Source: Rhodococcus sp. Leaf278 (GTDB taxonomy: Bacteria > Actinomycetota > Actinomycetes > Mycobacteriales > Mycobacteriaceae). From it: 64,000 nucleotides of DNA. The stretch's first letter is position 1. Each line of letters opens with the position of its first letter. The notes beneath the pieces are model-generated. The model did no database searches, was not told where the DNA came from, and saw nothing but the letters and a program-made list of their open reading frames with translations. Shown piece by piece: positions 35,913 through 45,658 of the stretch. The stretch covers positions 1,539 through 65,538 of the forward strand of contig NZ_LMRR01000001.1 in the NCBI RefSeq assembly GCF_001426085.1, read 5' to 3'. Position numbers and translations under genes: made by a program.

Positions 35913-36830
35913 GTGACTCCCGGTCGGTTGCAGCCGGGCACTGAATTCGCGGGCTTTCGAGTCCAGCGCCGCCTCGGGGTCGGCGGCATGAGTGAGGTGT
36001 ACCTCGTCCACGGTCGCGGACACGATCGGCTCGAAGCGCTGAAGATTCTCGACCGTGACGCATCACGGTCTCCGCGACTCCGCACCAAGTTTCGGACCGA
36101 AGCGACCGTTGCCGCGCTGCTGGTGCATCCGAACATCGTGTCGGTGCACGAACACGGTGAGTTCGAGCATCAGCTGTGGATGTCGATGCACTACGTCGAC
36201 GGTTACAGCGCGGCGCGTCTGGTCGCTCGTGGCCAGATTCCCCTCGACGTCTCCCGGGTGGCGCGCATCGTCGCCGAGGTGGCCAAGGGGCTCGACTACG
36301 CCCACTCCAACGGCGTCCTGCACCGGGACGTCAAGCCGTCGAACATCCTGATCTCCACCGAGCGGGTGGACGGCTACGAGCAGGTGCTGTTGTCGGACTG
36401 GGGAATTGCACGTCTGGTCGACGACTCCACACCGCTGGTCGTCGGCGGAACGGTGCTGGCGTCCATTCATTACGCGGCACCGGAATTGCTGCGCGGGGGA
36501 GTGCTGAGTGCGCAGACCGACGTCTACGCATTGGGCGCGACTTTGGTCGAATTGCTCACCGGGAGAACGCCGTACCCGCTGGCCACGCCACTCGCGATCA
36601 CCTCGGCTCATCTGTCGGCCGACCCGCCTGCCGTGACACGGCGGCGACGTTCACTACCGCGGGGACTCGACGCGGTGGTCGCACGCGCGTTGGCCAAGGA
36701 TCCGGCAGATCGATTCGCGACCTGTGTGGAACTGGCCGATGCTGTTGCTGCCGCCATTGCCGCAGGGATTCCGGAACCACCTGTGCGGCGCTCACCGTTC
36801 ACTCGATCGAGATGGCTCAGGTTTTCTTGA
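35913..36830 (+). CDS. Soluble Ser/Thr protein kinase
   Basis: A 305-residue kinase of the bacterial PknB-like group that is only a catalytic domain. It shows the Gly loop RLGVGGMSEVYL, the Lys in LEALKIL, the catalytic HRDVKPSNIL, DWG (in place of DFG) in SDWGIARL and the APELL motif. There is no membrane helix and no sensor domain. GTG 35913 gives a normal N-terminus; ATG 35877 would add a Cys-rich stretch. It is divergent from the BCCT transporter gene and its end faces the amino-acid permease gene, with a strong terminator between them. Confidence 0.85.
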   Translation: MTPGRLQPGTEFAGFRVQRRLGVGGMSEVYLVHGRGHDRLEALKILDRDASRSPRLRTKFRTEATVAALLVHPNIVSVHEHGEFEHQLWMSMHYVDGYSAARLVARGQIPLDVSRVARIVAEVAKGLDYAHSNGVLHRDVKPSNILISTERVDGYEQVLLSDWGIARLVDDSTPLVVGGTVLASIHYAAPELLRGGVLSAQTDVYALGATLVELLTGRTPYPLATPLAITSAHLSADPPAVTRRRRSLPRGLDAVVARALAKDPADRFATCVELADAVAAAIAAGIPEPPVRRSPFTRSRWLRFS

Positions 36831-36841
36831 CTGCACGAGCA

Positions 36842-36870
36842 GGGCCCCGCATCGGTTCGATGCGGGGCCC
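36842..36870. terminator. Strong bidirectional terminator
   Basis: A 13-base-pair perfect stem (GGGCCCCGCATCG with CGATGCGGGGCCC) around a GTT loop. It lies between the convergent kinase and permease genes and should terminate both transcripts. No long T-tract is present. Confidence 0.8.
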
Positions 36871-36892
36871 AGTTCCTCGGGGTGCGGGAGGG

Positions 36893-38374
36893 TCACTCCT
36901 CCGGTTCGGTCGGGCGGTTGGCCACGACCGGGTACTGACCGGTGTAGCCCAGGCGTTCCTCGGCGACGGTGAGCACCTTGGTGCGCACCAGGAACCAGCC
37001 GCCGATCAGGGCGGGGATGATGACCACCAGGGTGGCGATGGTCCACGACCCGATCGGAGCGTCGAAGGCCATCAGTACCAGCACGCCGAACAGGAACACC
37101 AGCGTCGCGTAGCTGGTGTACGGCGCGCCGAAGAGACGGAACTTGGGCCGCTCCACGATGCCCTTCTTGGACCAGCGATACAGCTGGATCTGGCACAGGA
37201 CAATGGTTGCCCAGCTGGCGATGATGCCCAGTGCAGACATGTTCAGCACGATCTCGAAGGCCTCGCCGGGGGCGATCGCGTTGAGGGCGACACCGAACAG
37301 GGTGATGAAGCAGGTGAGCAGAATGCCGCCGAACGGAACGCCGCCCTTGGTCATCTTCTTGGTGAACTCCGGCGCGCTTCCGTTCATCGCCATCGATCGC
37401 AGGATGCGCCCGGTCGAGTACAGGCCGGCGTTCAGGGACGACAGTGCCGCTGTGAGCACCACGATGTTCATGATGGTGCCCGCGCCGCCGAGGCCGATGC
37501 TCGAGAAGAAGGTCACGAACGGTGAGGTGCCGGACTGGTACGCGGTGTACGGCATCAGCAGTGCGAGCAGTACGAGCGAGCCGACGTAGAACAGTGCGAT
37601 ACGTGCGATGACCGAGTTGATCGCCCGCGGCATGATCTTCTCCGGGTTCTCGGTCTCACCCGCGGCGGTGCCCACCAATTCCACTGCGGCATAGGCGAAC
37701 ACGACACCCGAGATGACGATGACCAAAGGCCACGCACCCGACGGGAACAACCCGCCGTTGTCGGTGATGAGACTGATGCCCGGCATCTGGGTACCCACGG
37801 GGATCCGGGCGGCGAGGAACACCACGCCCACGATCAGGAATGTCACCAGGGCGATGACCTTGATGATGGCCGCCCAGAACTCCATCTCGCCGAACCACTT
37901 CACCGACACGAGATTCAAGCTCATGACGATGACCAGCGCGATCAGCGCGATTGCCCACTGCGGGATCACCTCGAAACTGCCCCAGTAATGCATGTACGTC
38001 GCGATGGCGGTGACGTCGACGATGGCCGTCATCGCCCAGTTCAGGAAGTACATCCACCCGGCGACGAAAGCGGCCTTCTCGCCGAAGAACTCACGCGCGT
38101 AGGAGACGAAACTGCCCGACGACGGACGGTGCAGCACCAGCTCGCCCAGGGCGCGCAGAATGAAGAAGACGAAAATTCCACAGAGGGCGTAGGCGAGGAA
38201 CAGGCCAGGCCCGGCACTGGCGAGGCGTCCGCCCGCGCCGAGAAACAGGCCGGTGCCGATTGCGCCGCCGATCGCGATCATCTGCAACTGTCGAGGTTTC
38301 AGGCCCTTGTGGTAGCCCTCCTCCTCGTGGTCCATCGCCGAGTTGTCGTACGAAGTATCGACCGTATCGGACAT
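36893..38374 (-). CDS. Amino-acid permease, AnsP-like
   Basis: A 493-residue transporter with 12 membrane helices of the amino-acid-polyamine superfamily, amino acid transporter subgroup. The hallmark [17 protein letters not shown] is at helix 1 and [20 protein letters not shown] at helix 6. It is highly similar in sequence to the permease encoded at 51917, and both look like L-asparagine permeases. Here no catabolic gene is adjacent, so another amino acid such as GABA, proline or aromatic amino acids is possible. A pair of direct repeats lies upstream at 38485-38520. Confidence 0.88.
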   Translation of the reverse strand: MSDTVDTSYDNSAMDHEEEGYHKGLKPRQLQMIAIGGAIGTGLFLGAGGRLASAGPGLFLAYALCGIFVFFILRALGELVLHRPSSGSFVSYAREFFGEKAAFVAGWMYFLNWAMTAIVDVTAIATYMHYWGSFEVIPQWAIALIALVIVMSLNLVSVKWFGEMEFWAAIIKVIALVTFLIVGVVFLAARIPVGTQMPGISLITDNGGLFPSGAWPLVIVISGVVFAYAAVELVGTAAGETENPEKIMPRAINSVIARIALFYVGSLVLLALLMPYTAYQSGTSPFVTFFSSIGLGGAGTIMNIVVLTAALSSLNAGLYSTGRILRSMAMNGSAPEFTKKMTKGGVPFGGILLTCFITLFGVALNAIAPGEAFEIVLNMSALGIIASWATIVLCQIQLYRWSKKGIVERPKFRLFGAPYTSYATLVFLFGVLVLMAFDAPIGSWTIATLVVIIPALIGGWFLVRTKVLTVAEERLGYTGQYPVVANRPTEPEE

Positions 38375-38611
38375 GTTCGATCCTCACTTGTCGCTTTTGC
38401 GGGGTTTTGTCCGAATTTTCCGGCGTCGAAGCCGTTGTCACCCAACGGTATTGGCGTCGAGGGTCCGACGCACAGTATTCGGATGTAAACAATGCGTACG
38501 GGTGTGAACAGTGCGTGACGAATATCGGCTCGACTGAGCATCTGCTCGAGGCCTGCCTCGCGCGGTGGCGTCGGGCACGGGGGTTGCGGCGGTTCGCTGG
38601 CGGCGGACGAC
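38375..38611. other. Permease/groEL2 divergent upstream region
   Basis: No gene seen. It holds the leader of the minus-strand permease gene and, at 38485-38501 and 38504-38520, two similar 17-base direct repeats (GTAAACAATGCGTACGG and GTGAACAGTGCGTGACG), a candidate activator or repressor site for the permease. The CIRCE elements and the groEL2 promoter follow. Confidence 0.45.
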
Positions 38612-38638
38612 CTTGCACTCGCCATGGTCGAGTGCTAG
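38612..38638 (+). promoter_or_regulatory. CIRCE element 1 (HrcA operator)
   Basis: CTTGCACTC-N9-GAGTGCTAG matches the HrcA operator consensus, TTAGCACTC-N9-GAGTGCTAA. TTGCAC at 38614-38619 may also act as a -35 box with an extended -10 TGCTAGAAA at about 38633-38641, so HrcA binding would block polymerase. Confidence 0.85.
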
Positions 38639-38646
38639 AAATGCAG

Positions 38647-40406
<1,760 letters not shown>

Positions 40407-40423
40407 GTCCCTTGTTGCACTGA

Positions 40424-40458
40424 AGAAGCCCGGCACCTTTCGAGGTGTCGGGCTTTTT
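40424..40458 (+). terminator. Intrinsic terminator after groEL2
   Basis: GCCCGGCACCT pairs with AGGTGTCGGGC across a TTCG loop, followed by TTTTT. It sits 18 bases after the groEL2 stop codon. Confidence 0.9.
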
Positions 40459-40560
40459 CGTGCTGCGGGGCTTCGAATCGGGTGCACTGGGCCGCGCTCA
40501 GCGCGGTCGGCTGCACCCGATTCTCGGTGATGCCCGCCGGGTTTGTGGTTAGTGTAGGTA

Positions 40561-41349
40561 ATGGCTCGAATTCGCTCGATGACGGTCGCACTTGCCGTGG
40601 CAGCGGCCCTCGCAGGTTGCTCCACCTCGGGGACCGCCACGCCGGCGTCGGCACCGACGACCACAGAAGTCACGGTCACCACCGAGAGCGCCGAGCCGAC
40701 GACAACAACGCCGACCACCACCTCGAGTGCCGCCCAGCCGTACGTCGTCGGCAGCACCAGGGTCACCGGGTCCACGGAACGGGCCACCTACGACGTTGCA
40801 ATTCCGCAGCTCAGTGGTGGGGATCCCGCCGTGACGGCCGAGTTCAACGAGTCGATGCGCGCGGCGCTGCAGGATCAGATCGACCGCGACTACGGATACG
40901 ACTTCGCCCTCAGTGACGGTTACTCGACAGGTTCGACCTACGTCGGGCGGCGAGTGATCAGTGCCGAACAGATCACGGATTGGATCGCCGTGCCGCCCGG
41001 AGCGCACGGTAATTCACTGCTCGCGACCGTCACTATCGACGCCGACACCGCGCAACCGATCTCCCTCGGCGACGCCTTCACCGACCTCGATGCCGGCCTG
41101 TCGAGGCTGTCCGAACGAGCGGCGGAAATTCTGCCGACCACCCGCGCAGGGGAGAGCTTCGAGCGCTCGGGCATCGAGCCGACGGTGGCCAACTTCGGCA
41201 ACTGGACGGCATCACCGGAGGGAATGAACATCCACTTCGGGGACTACCAGGTCGGGGCGTACGGAATCGGGCTCATCACCATCACCGTCCCATGGTCCGA
41301 CCTGTCCGACGTCCTCGCTCCCGGCATGCAGGACGTGCTGAGCAGCTGA
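40561..41349 (+). CDS. DUF3298 lipoprotein
   Basis: A 262-residue exported protein. The signal peptide ends in ALAGC, a lipobox, with Cys near residue 20. A Thr-rich linker of about 40 residues follows. The C-terminal 190 residues are an RsiV/Mpt64-like DUF3298 domain, with the pattern VDADTAQPISLGDAFTD and FGNWTASPEGMNIHFGDYQVG. In this family the domain folds outside the membrane. Its ligand is unknown. The gene stands alone. Confidence 0.82.
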   Translation: MARIRSMTVALAVAAALAGCSTSGTATPASAPTTTEVTVTTESAEPTTTTPTTTSSAAQPYVVGSTRVTGSTERATYDVAIPQLSGGDPAVTAEFNESMRAALQDQIDRDYGYDFALSDGYSTGSTYVGRRVISAEQITDWIAVPPGAHGNSLLATVTIDADTAQPISLGDAFTDLDAGLSRLSERAAEILPTTRAGESFERSGIEPTVANFGNWTASPEGMNIHFGDYQVGAYGIGLITITVPWSDLSDVLAPGMQDVLSS

Positions 41350-41379
41350 CCTTCGGCGCGACAATGCGAACATGGACCG

Positions 41380-42282
41380 ATGATGATTCGCGCAGGGGTG
41401 CTGGATGTGTCGTTCGACCGCTTCGGTGATCCGGCGGGCCGCTCGGTGGTGCTGTTGCACGGATTTCCTTACGACACCAGGTCCTACGATGACGTCGCCC
41501 GGCTGCTCGCCGATTCTGGCTACGACGTGGTGGTGCCCTACCTGCGCGGCTTCGGACCGACCCGGTTCGTCGATGCGGACACGATGCGCTCGGGTGAACA
41601 GGCCGCCATCGGCCATGATCTCCGTGAGTTGATCATCGCGCTGGAACTGAACAAGCCCATCGTCGCCGGCTACGACTGGGGTGGGCGCGCCGCGTGCGTC
41701 GTCGCCGCGGTGTGGCCGGAGCTGGTGTCGGGCCTGGTGAGTGTCTCCGGCTATCTGGTTCAGGACATCGCGGCGGCAGTGTCAACGCCGGTCCTTCCGC
41801 ACCTGGAGAAGCGGTACTGGTACCAGTACTACCTCCACTCCGAGCGGGGCCGCGCCGGGCTGGCGGCGTATCGCGCGGAGATCGCGCAGACACTGTGGAC
41901 GGATTGGTCGCCGACCTGGCGGTTCGGTGACTCCGAGTTCGCGGCCACCGCGCCCTCGTTCGACAACCCCGACTTCGTGGACGTGTCCGTACATTCCTAC
42001 CGGCACCGATACGGCATCGAGGCCGGGGATGCGGCCTATGCAGCAACGCAGGAGTTGCTGACACAGCAGCCGAGGATCACGGTGCCCACGGTCGTGATCG
42101 ATCCGACCGAGGACACCGTCGCCTCTCTGTACGGCAGCCCGGACCACGCGGCGCATTTCACGGATCTGATCGACGTTCGTCAGGTCGATTGCGGCCACAA
42201 TCCGCCTCAGGAATTGCCGGGGCAGTTCGCCGACGCGATCGTGACGCTGGGCCAGGTGGTCCGGGATCGCGATTCGAGCTAG
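41380..42282 (+). CDS. Alpha/beta hydrolase with Asp nucleophile
   Basis: A 300-residue hydrolase similar to epoxide hydrolases. The nucleophile elbow is GYDWGG with Asp99 where lipases have Ser; HGFP is the oxyanion-hole motif. The C-terminal His is in VDCGHNPPQE. These are signs of epoxide hydrolase or haloalkane dehalogenase, but the substrate is unknown. Its end overlaps the ABM gene on the other strand by four bases. Confidence 0.85.
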   Translation: MMIRAGVLDVSFDRFGDPAGRSVVLLHGFPYDTRSYDDVARLLADSGYDVVVPYLRGFGPTRFVDADTMRSGEQAAIGHDLRELIIALELNKPIVAGYDWGGRAACVVAAVWPELVSGLVSVSGYLVQDIAAAVSTPVLPHLEKRYWYQYYLHSERGRAGLAAYRAEIAQTLWTDWSPTWRFGDSEFAATAPSFDNPDFVDVSVHSYRHRYGIEAGDAAYAATQELLTQQPRITVPTVVIDPTEDTVASLYGSPDHAAHFTDLIDVRQVDCGHNPPQELPGQFADAIVTLGQVVRDRDSS

Positions 42283-42602
42283 TTGACCGCGAGCTCACCC
42301 AGTTCGTTCCAGTCGGTGCCGTCCACCTCTTGGCTGATGATCTTCGGGGTCTCCTGCAGGTACGGCGGGAGATCCTTCTGAGCCTGCTTGAAGTGGTCCG
42401 AGTTCACGTGCGCGCCGCCGGCATCCGGGTCCTTGAACGCCTCCACGAGGACGTACTCGGTGGGGTCGTCGAGGGTGCGCGACCAGAAGTACCAGAGGCA
42501 CCCTTCTTCGGCCTGGCATGCTTCGGTGAAATCGCGTGAGATCTCGGGCCAGTTGTCGGCGTGCTCGGGCTTGACCTTGAACTTGGCGGTGATGAAGATC
42601 AA
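42279..42602 (-). CDS. ABM-domain protein
   Basis: A 107-residue antibiotic-biosynthesis-monooxygenase fold protein, a small ferredoxin-like monomer that normally dimerises. MIFITAKFKVKPEHAD begins the first strand; EEGCLWYFWSRTLDDPTEYVLVEAFKD is the typical centre (quoted in parts). Most such proteins act on small quinones or have unknown roles. The start is TTG 42602, with AGAGGAG five bases upstream. It ends 46 bases after the ADH gene and may be the last gene of that operon. Confidence 0.82.
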   Translation of the reverse strand: MIFITAKFKVKPEHADNWPEISRDFTEACQAEEGCLWYFWSRTLDDPTEYVLVEAFKDPDAGGAHVNSDHFKQAQKDLPPYLQETPKIISQEVDGTDWNELGELAVN

Positions 42603-42648
42603 CGTTGCTCCTCTTAGTCGGTGTGATGCTGGTGGGTACTACCCGGTT

Positions 42649-43683
42649 TCACGGTACGAGAATCGCGCGACCGCGAACCCGTCCGTTGTCGAGGTCGTCG
42701 ATAGCGCTCTGGAAGTCGTCCAGTGCGTAGGTCTGCGTGTGCAGGTTGACGGCACCGCGTGCGGCGAGCGACATCAGATCGCAGAGGTCGTTGTAGGACC
42801 CGACGAGATTGCCGACGATGTTCTTCTCCGCCGACACCAGGTCGATGGTCGGCACGTCGACGTTCTCGCCGTATCCGATGACGTGATAATCGCCGGCCCG
42901 TCGGGTCATCGCCAATCCTTCTGCAGTGGAGCCGTTCTCGCCTACGAAGTCGAGTACCACCTCGGCACCGAACCCGCCGGTCAGTTCCATGACTTGATCG
43001 ACCTGGCTGCCGTCGGCGACCACCGCATGGTCGGCCCCCAGGGTGAGCGCCAGTTTCACGGCGTCGGCGTTGCGGTCGATGACGATCAATTCGGCCGGGG
43101 ACAGCGCCTCGAGTACCTGAATACCGATGTGGCCCAGACCGCCTGCTCCGATGACGACGCACTTGTCTCTCGGCGTCAGACGCCGGGCTGCTTTGGCTGC
43201 AGCGTGATAGGCGGTGAGGCCGGCATCCGCGAGTGCTGCCACCGCCGACGGTTCGAGTGAATCGTCGATCTTGACGACTGTCCTGGCGTTGGTGCGCAGG
43301 TAGTCCGCATACCCGCCGTTGGTGTCGATGCCGGGGAAGTCACTCGTCTCGCAGTGCACGTCGTCACCGGACCGGCAGGCCCGGCACAACCCGCACGTCA
43401 CCAGCGGATGCAGGATCACCTTGTCGCCCTCGCGGACGTTGGTGACGGCCGAGCCGACGGCATGGACCCAGCCCGCGTTCTCGTGCCCGATCGTGTAAGG
43501 CAGTGTGACGCCAGACTTTTCGGCCCATTGGCCTTCGAGGATGTGCAAATCGGTACGGCACACGCCTGCGCCGCCGATCTTGACGATGACGTCGAGTGGG
43601 CCCTGTACTTCCGGAATCGGCACCTCGGTCATTTCCAGATTCTTGTGATAACCGACGACCTGGACCGCGCGCATCGAACTCAT
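42649..43683 (-). CDS. Zinc-dependent alcohol dehydrogenase
   Basis: A 344-residue medium-chain dehydrogenase. The catalytic zinc site is GVCRTDLH and GHENAGWV; the structural zinc site is CGLCRACRSGDDVHC; the cofactor motif is GAGGLGHIGIQ with a downstream acidic residue, indicating NAD. The sequence resembles propanol-type dehydrogenases. It overlaps the DUF59 gene by four bases and forms an operon amidohydrolase-DUF59-ADH. Enzymes of this type oxidise secondary or primary alcohols to the carbonyl. Confidence 0.9.
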   Translation of the reverse strand: MSSMRAVQVVGYHKNLEMTEVPIPEVQGPLDVIVKIGGAGVCRTDLHILEGQWAEKSGVTLPYTIGHENAGWVHAVGSAVTNVREGDKVILHPLVTCGLCRACRSGDDVHCETSDFPGIDTNGGYADYLRTNARTVVKIDDSLEPSAVAALADAGLTAYHAAAKAARRLTPRDKCVVIGAGGLGHIGIQVLEALSPAELIVIDRNADAVKLALTLGADHAVVADGSQVDQVMELTGGFGAEVVLDFVGENGSTAEGLAMTRRAGDYHVIGYGENVDVPTIDLVSAEKNIVGNLVGSYNDLCDLMSLAARGAVNLHTQTYALDDFQSAIDDLDNGRVRGRAILVP

Positions 43684-44459
43684 GAAACGTGCTCCTGTGT
43701 AGTGCTGTGCGGGACGGTGAGAGTGGTGAGGGGGATGAACGCGCCCTCCTCGCGAGGAACTTGCTGATCCTCCGCTCCGGGGTAGCGAGTCTGCAGCAAT
43801 CCGCGGCAGAAATGCGCGTTGCCGTCGATCGAGACGCGGGTGGCGCGGGCTCGCCGCATCACCATCGTCAGATCTCCGGTGTGCGGGCGACCGGTGTGAT
43901 CGACCAGAGCCGGGGCGGCCGGGTCGACCCTCAGCCCGAGGGCCTCACGGCGGCGAAGCAGCGCGGTCGAAGTGCGATCATCCGGAAGGTCTCCGAGAAC
44001 CACTGCGGCCAAGTCGTTCTCGTTCGAGTCGGGATTGGCGCGCAACCATGCCATGAGCGACCGTTCCATCGCTGCCACATATGCCTTGCGGCGGAACGTT
44101 GCTCGCAGTTCCTCGAGATCCTCCTCGGCCTCGTGCCCGAAAGTGCCCCGGTAGCCCGCGTCGGCGGCGAGGCCGGCATTGATTTTGTCCGAGTCGTGGT
44201 GATCGTCGAGTTCGACCAGTACCCGATCGGTCCACGGCAACGCCGTCAGCACGTCCTTGGAGTCCCCTGCCATCAGATACGCGAAGTTCGGCGAACAGAA
44301 CGACGTGGGCAACCGCAGGTGAACCCGCACGACGCCGTCGTCGACCTCGAGGGATCGTACGAAGCCGAGATCGGTGATGGGCTCGTCCAACTCGGGATCC
44401 AGGACGACACCGAGGGCGGCGTACGCCTCGTCTTTCCTCGTGGTCATAGCGGTCGTCAC
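43680..44459 (-). CDS. DUF59 (MIP18-like) metal-sulfur cluster assembly protein
   Basis: A 259-residue protein with a DUF59/MIP18-type domain at residues 5-95. The core EPITDLGFVRSLEVDDGVVRV and the Cys in PTSFCSPNF match. The rest, about 150 residues, is a helical extension (ERSLMAWLRANPDSNENDLAAVV). Single DUF59 domains help load iron-sulfur or other metal centres. The GTG at 44459 starts one base after the amidohydrolase stop; ATG 44447 is an alternative. It overlaps the ADH gene by four bases. Confidence 0.82.
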   Translation of the reverse strand: MTTAMTTRKDEAYAALGVVLDPELDEPITDLGFVRSLEVDDGVVRVHLRLPTSFCSPNFAYLMAGDSKDVLTALPWTDRVLVELDDHHDSDKINAGLAADAGYRGTFGHEAEEDLEELRATFRRKAYVAAMERSLMAWLRANPDSNENDLAAVVLGDLPDDRTSTALLRRREALGLRVDPAAPALVDHTGRPHTGDLTMVMRRARATRVSIDGNAHFCRGLLQTRYPGAEDQQVPREEGAFIPLTTLTVPHSTTQEHVS

Positions 44460-44460
44460 G

Positions 44461-45504
44461 TCACACCGCCGCGAGGTCGGCGCGTTCGGGCTGACGCGGT
44501 CCGGTCTCGGTCTCGTCGGCGTCTGGCAGCTGCAGCTCGGCGGGCACCGGGATGTCGTACAGCTTGGCGGCGTTGAGTCCGAGCACCTTCTTCTTCTGCT
44601 CGAGCGTGATGGGCGCGTACTCGTCGAGGGACTCGTGGATCTGGAAGTCGACGAATCCTTCGACCAACCACTTGGGTGTCCACAGCGCGTAGTCGGAAGA
44701 GAAGAAGATGCGGTCCTCGCCCAGCCAGTACAGCAGTTCACCCATGATCTGACCGAAGTACTTCGGGCGCGTGTGCATGAACGGAATGGCAACGGCGAGG
44801 CCGGCATACACGTTGGGCTCCTGGGTGGCGATCCAGCAGAAGTCCTCGAGCCGGGGCAAACCGCAGTGTTCGACGACGAAGTTCAGATCGGTGAAGTCGG
44901 TGGCCACGTGGTCGACGTCCGCGACGTCGAACGCATCGCGATCGAGCGGACGGATGGTCGGCCCCTTGTGCACGTGGATGTTCTTGATGCCGACTTCGCG
45001 GCACACTTCGAGGTAGCGCCGCGTCCAGTCGTCGTCGAGCTTGTAGCCGCGGGAATCGCCGTGCCACTCGGCGGTGTAGAGCTTGACGCCCTTGAGCCCG
45101 AAGCGTTCTGCATCGGCGCGCAGCTGGTCGAGGCCGCGCTCGCCGTTGCGCGGGTCGAAGTGGTGGTTGTAAGTCAGTTTGTCCGGGTGCGCCGCGGCCA
45201 GCGCCGACGCTTCCTCGGTCTGTCCGAACCCCGTCTTGTAGAACTCCCCGAGGTGCGCCGGCTGGAAGATGGCGTGATCGACGTACCCGATCTCGAACAG
45301 GTCGTGCATCAACCGCTCGCCGCCCTGGTAGAGGTACTCGTCGTATGTCCACAGCTCGCTCTCGGGGGAGAGGTTGCGGTGATAGTCGTAGAAGCAGTCG
45401 ATGAACTGCTTGCCGTGGATGTTGCGTTGGTTCTCCTGCCGCGCGTCCCACAGGGCGATGTGAGCGTCGACGATGAAGAAGTTTTCGCCGTTCTTGGTGT
45501 ACAT
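44461..45504 (-). CDS. Amidohydrolase-family protein
   Basis: A 347-residue TIM-barrel protein of the amidohydrolase-2 group. It shows FIVDAHIAL at the N-terminus (H-x-H form changed to DAH), KGVKLYTAEWHG, IHVHKGPT, FVVEHCGLPR and SSDYALWTPKW with the terminal catalytic Asp. In the family the products range from decarboxylases to lactonases. GGGAGG is seven bases upstream of ATG 45504. It is the first gene of the ADH operon and faces the activator gene on the other strand. Confidence 0.85.
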   Translation of the reverse strand: MYTKNGENFFIVDAHIALWDARQENQRNIHGKQFIDCFYDYHRNLSPESELWTYDEYLYQGGERLMHDLFEIGYVDHAIFQPAHLGEFYKTGFGQTEEASALAAAHPDKLTYNHHFDPRNGERGLDQLRADAERFGLKGVKLYTAEWHGDSRGYKLDDDWTRRYLEVCREVGIKNIHVHKGPTIRPLDRDAFDVADVDHVATDFTDLNFVVEHCGLPRLEDFCWIATQEPNVYAGLAVAIPFMHTRPKYFGQIMGELLYWLGEDRIFFSSDYALWTPKWLVEGFVDFQIHESLDEYAPITLEQKKKVLGLNAAKLYDIPVPAELQLPDADETETGPRQPERADLAAV

Positions 45505-45528
45505 GCGTGGGCCTCCCGAAGTGCGGTT

Positions 45529-45658
45529 CGTGACGTGGGTCACGTTTGTCTGTGCACGACGGTAGAGCGGCGGGGTCGTCTCGAGGGCTTCTCGCTGTCT
45601 CAATTCGAGACGATCGACAGACGGGTATTGCGACATGCGAATGTAACGTGGATCACAT
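45529..45658. promoter_or_regulatory. Divergent promoter region with a repeated ACGTGGRTCAC motif
   Basis: Between the amidohydrolase and activator genes, ACGTGGGTCAC at 45533-45543 and ACGTGGATCAC at 45646-45656 are two copies of one motif. The first copy is part of a perfect CGTGAC-N4-GTCACG inverted repeat at 45529-45544. The copies flank the intergenic region, one next to each gene start, as expected for an activator controlling a divergent pair. Confidence 0.5.

Noticed and set aside
42279..42602. ABM-domain protein as the missing monooxygenase of the ADH operon
   Set aside because: ABM proteins are about 100 residues and cofactor-free; they do not replace a multi-component di-iron hydroxylase.
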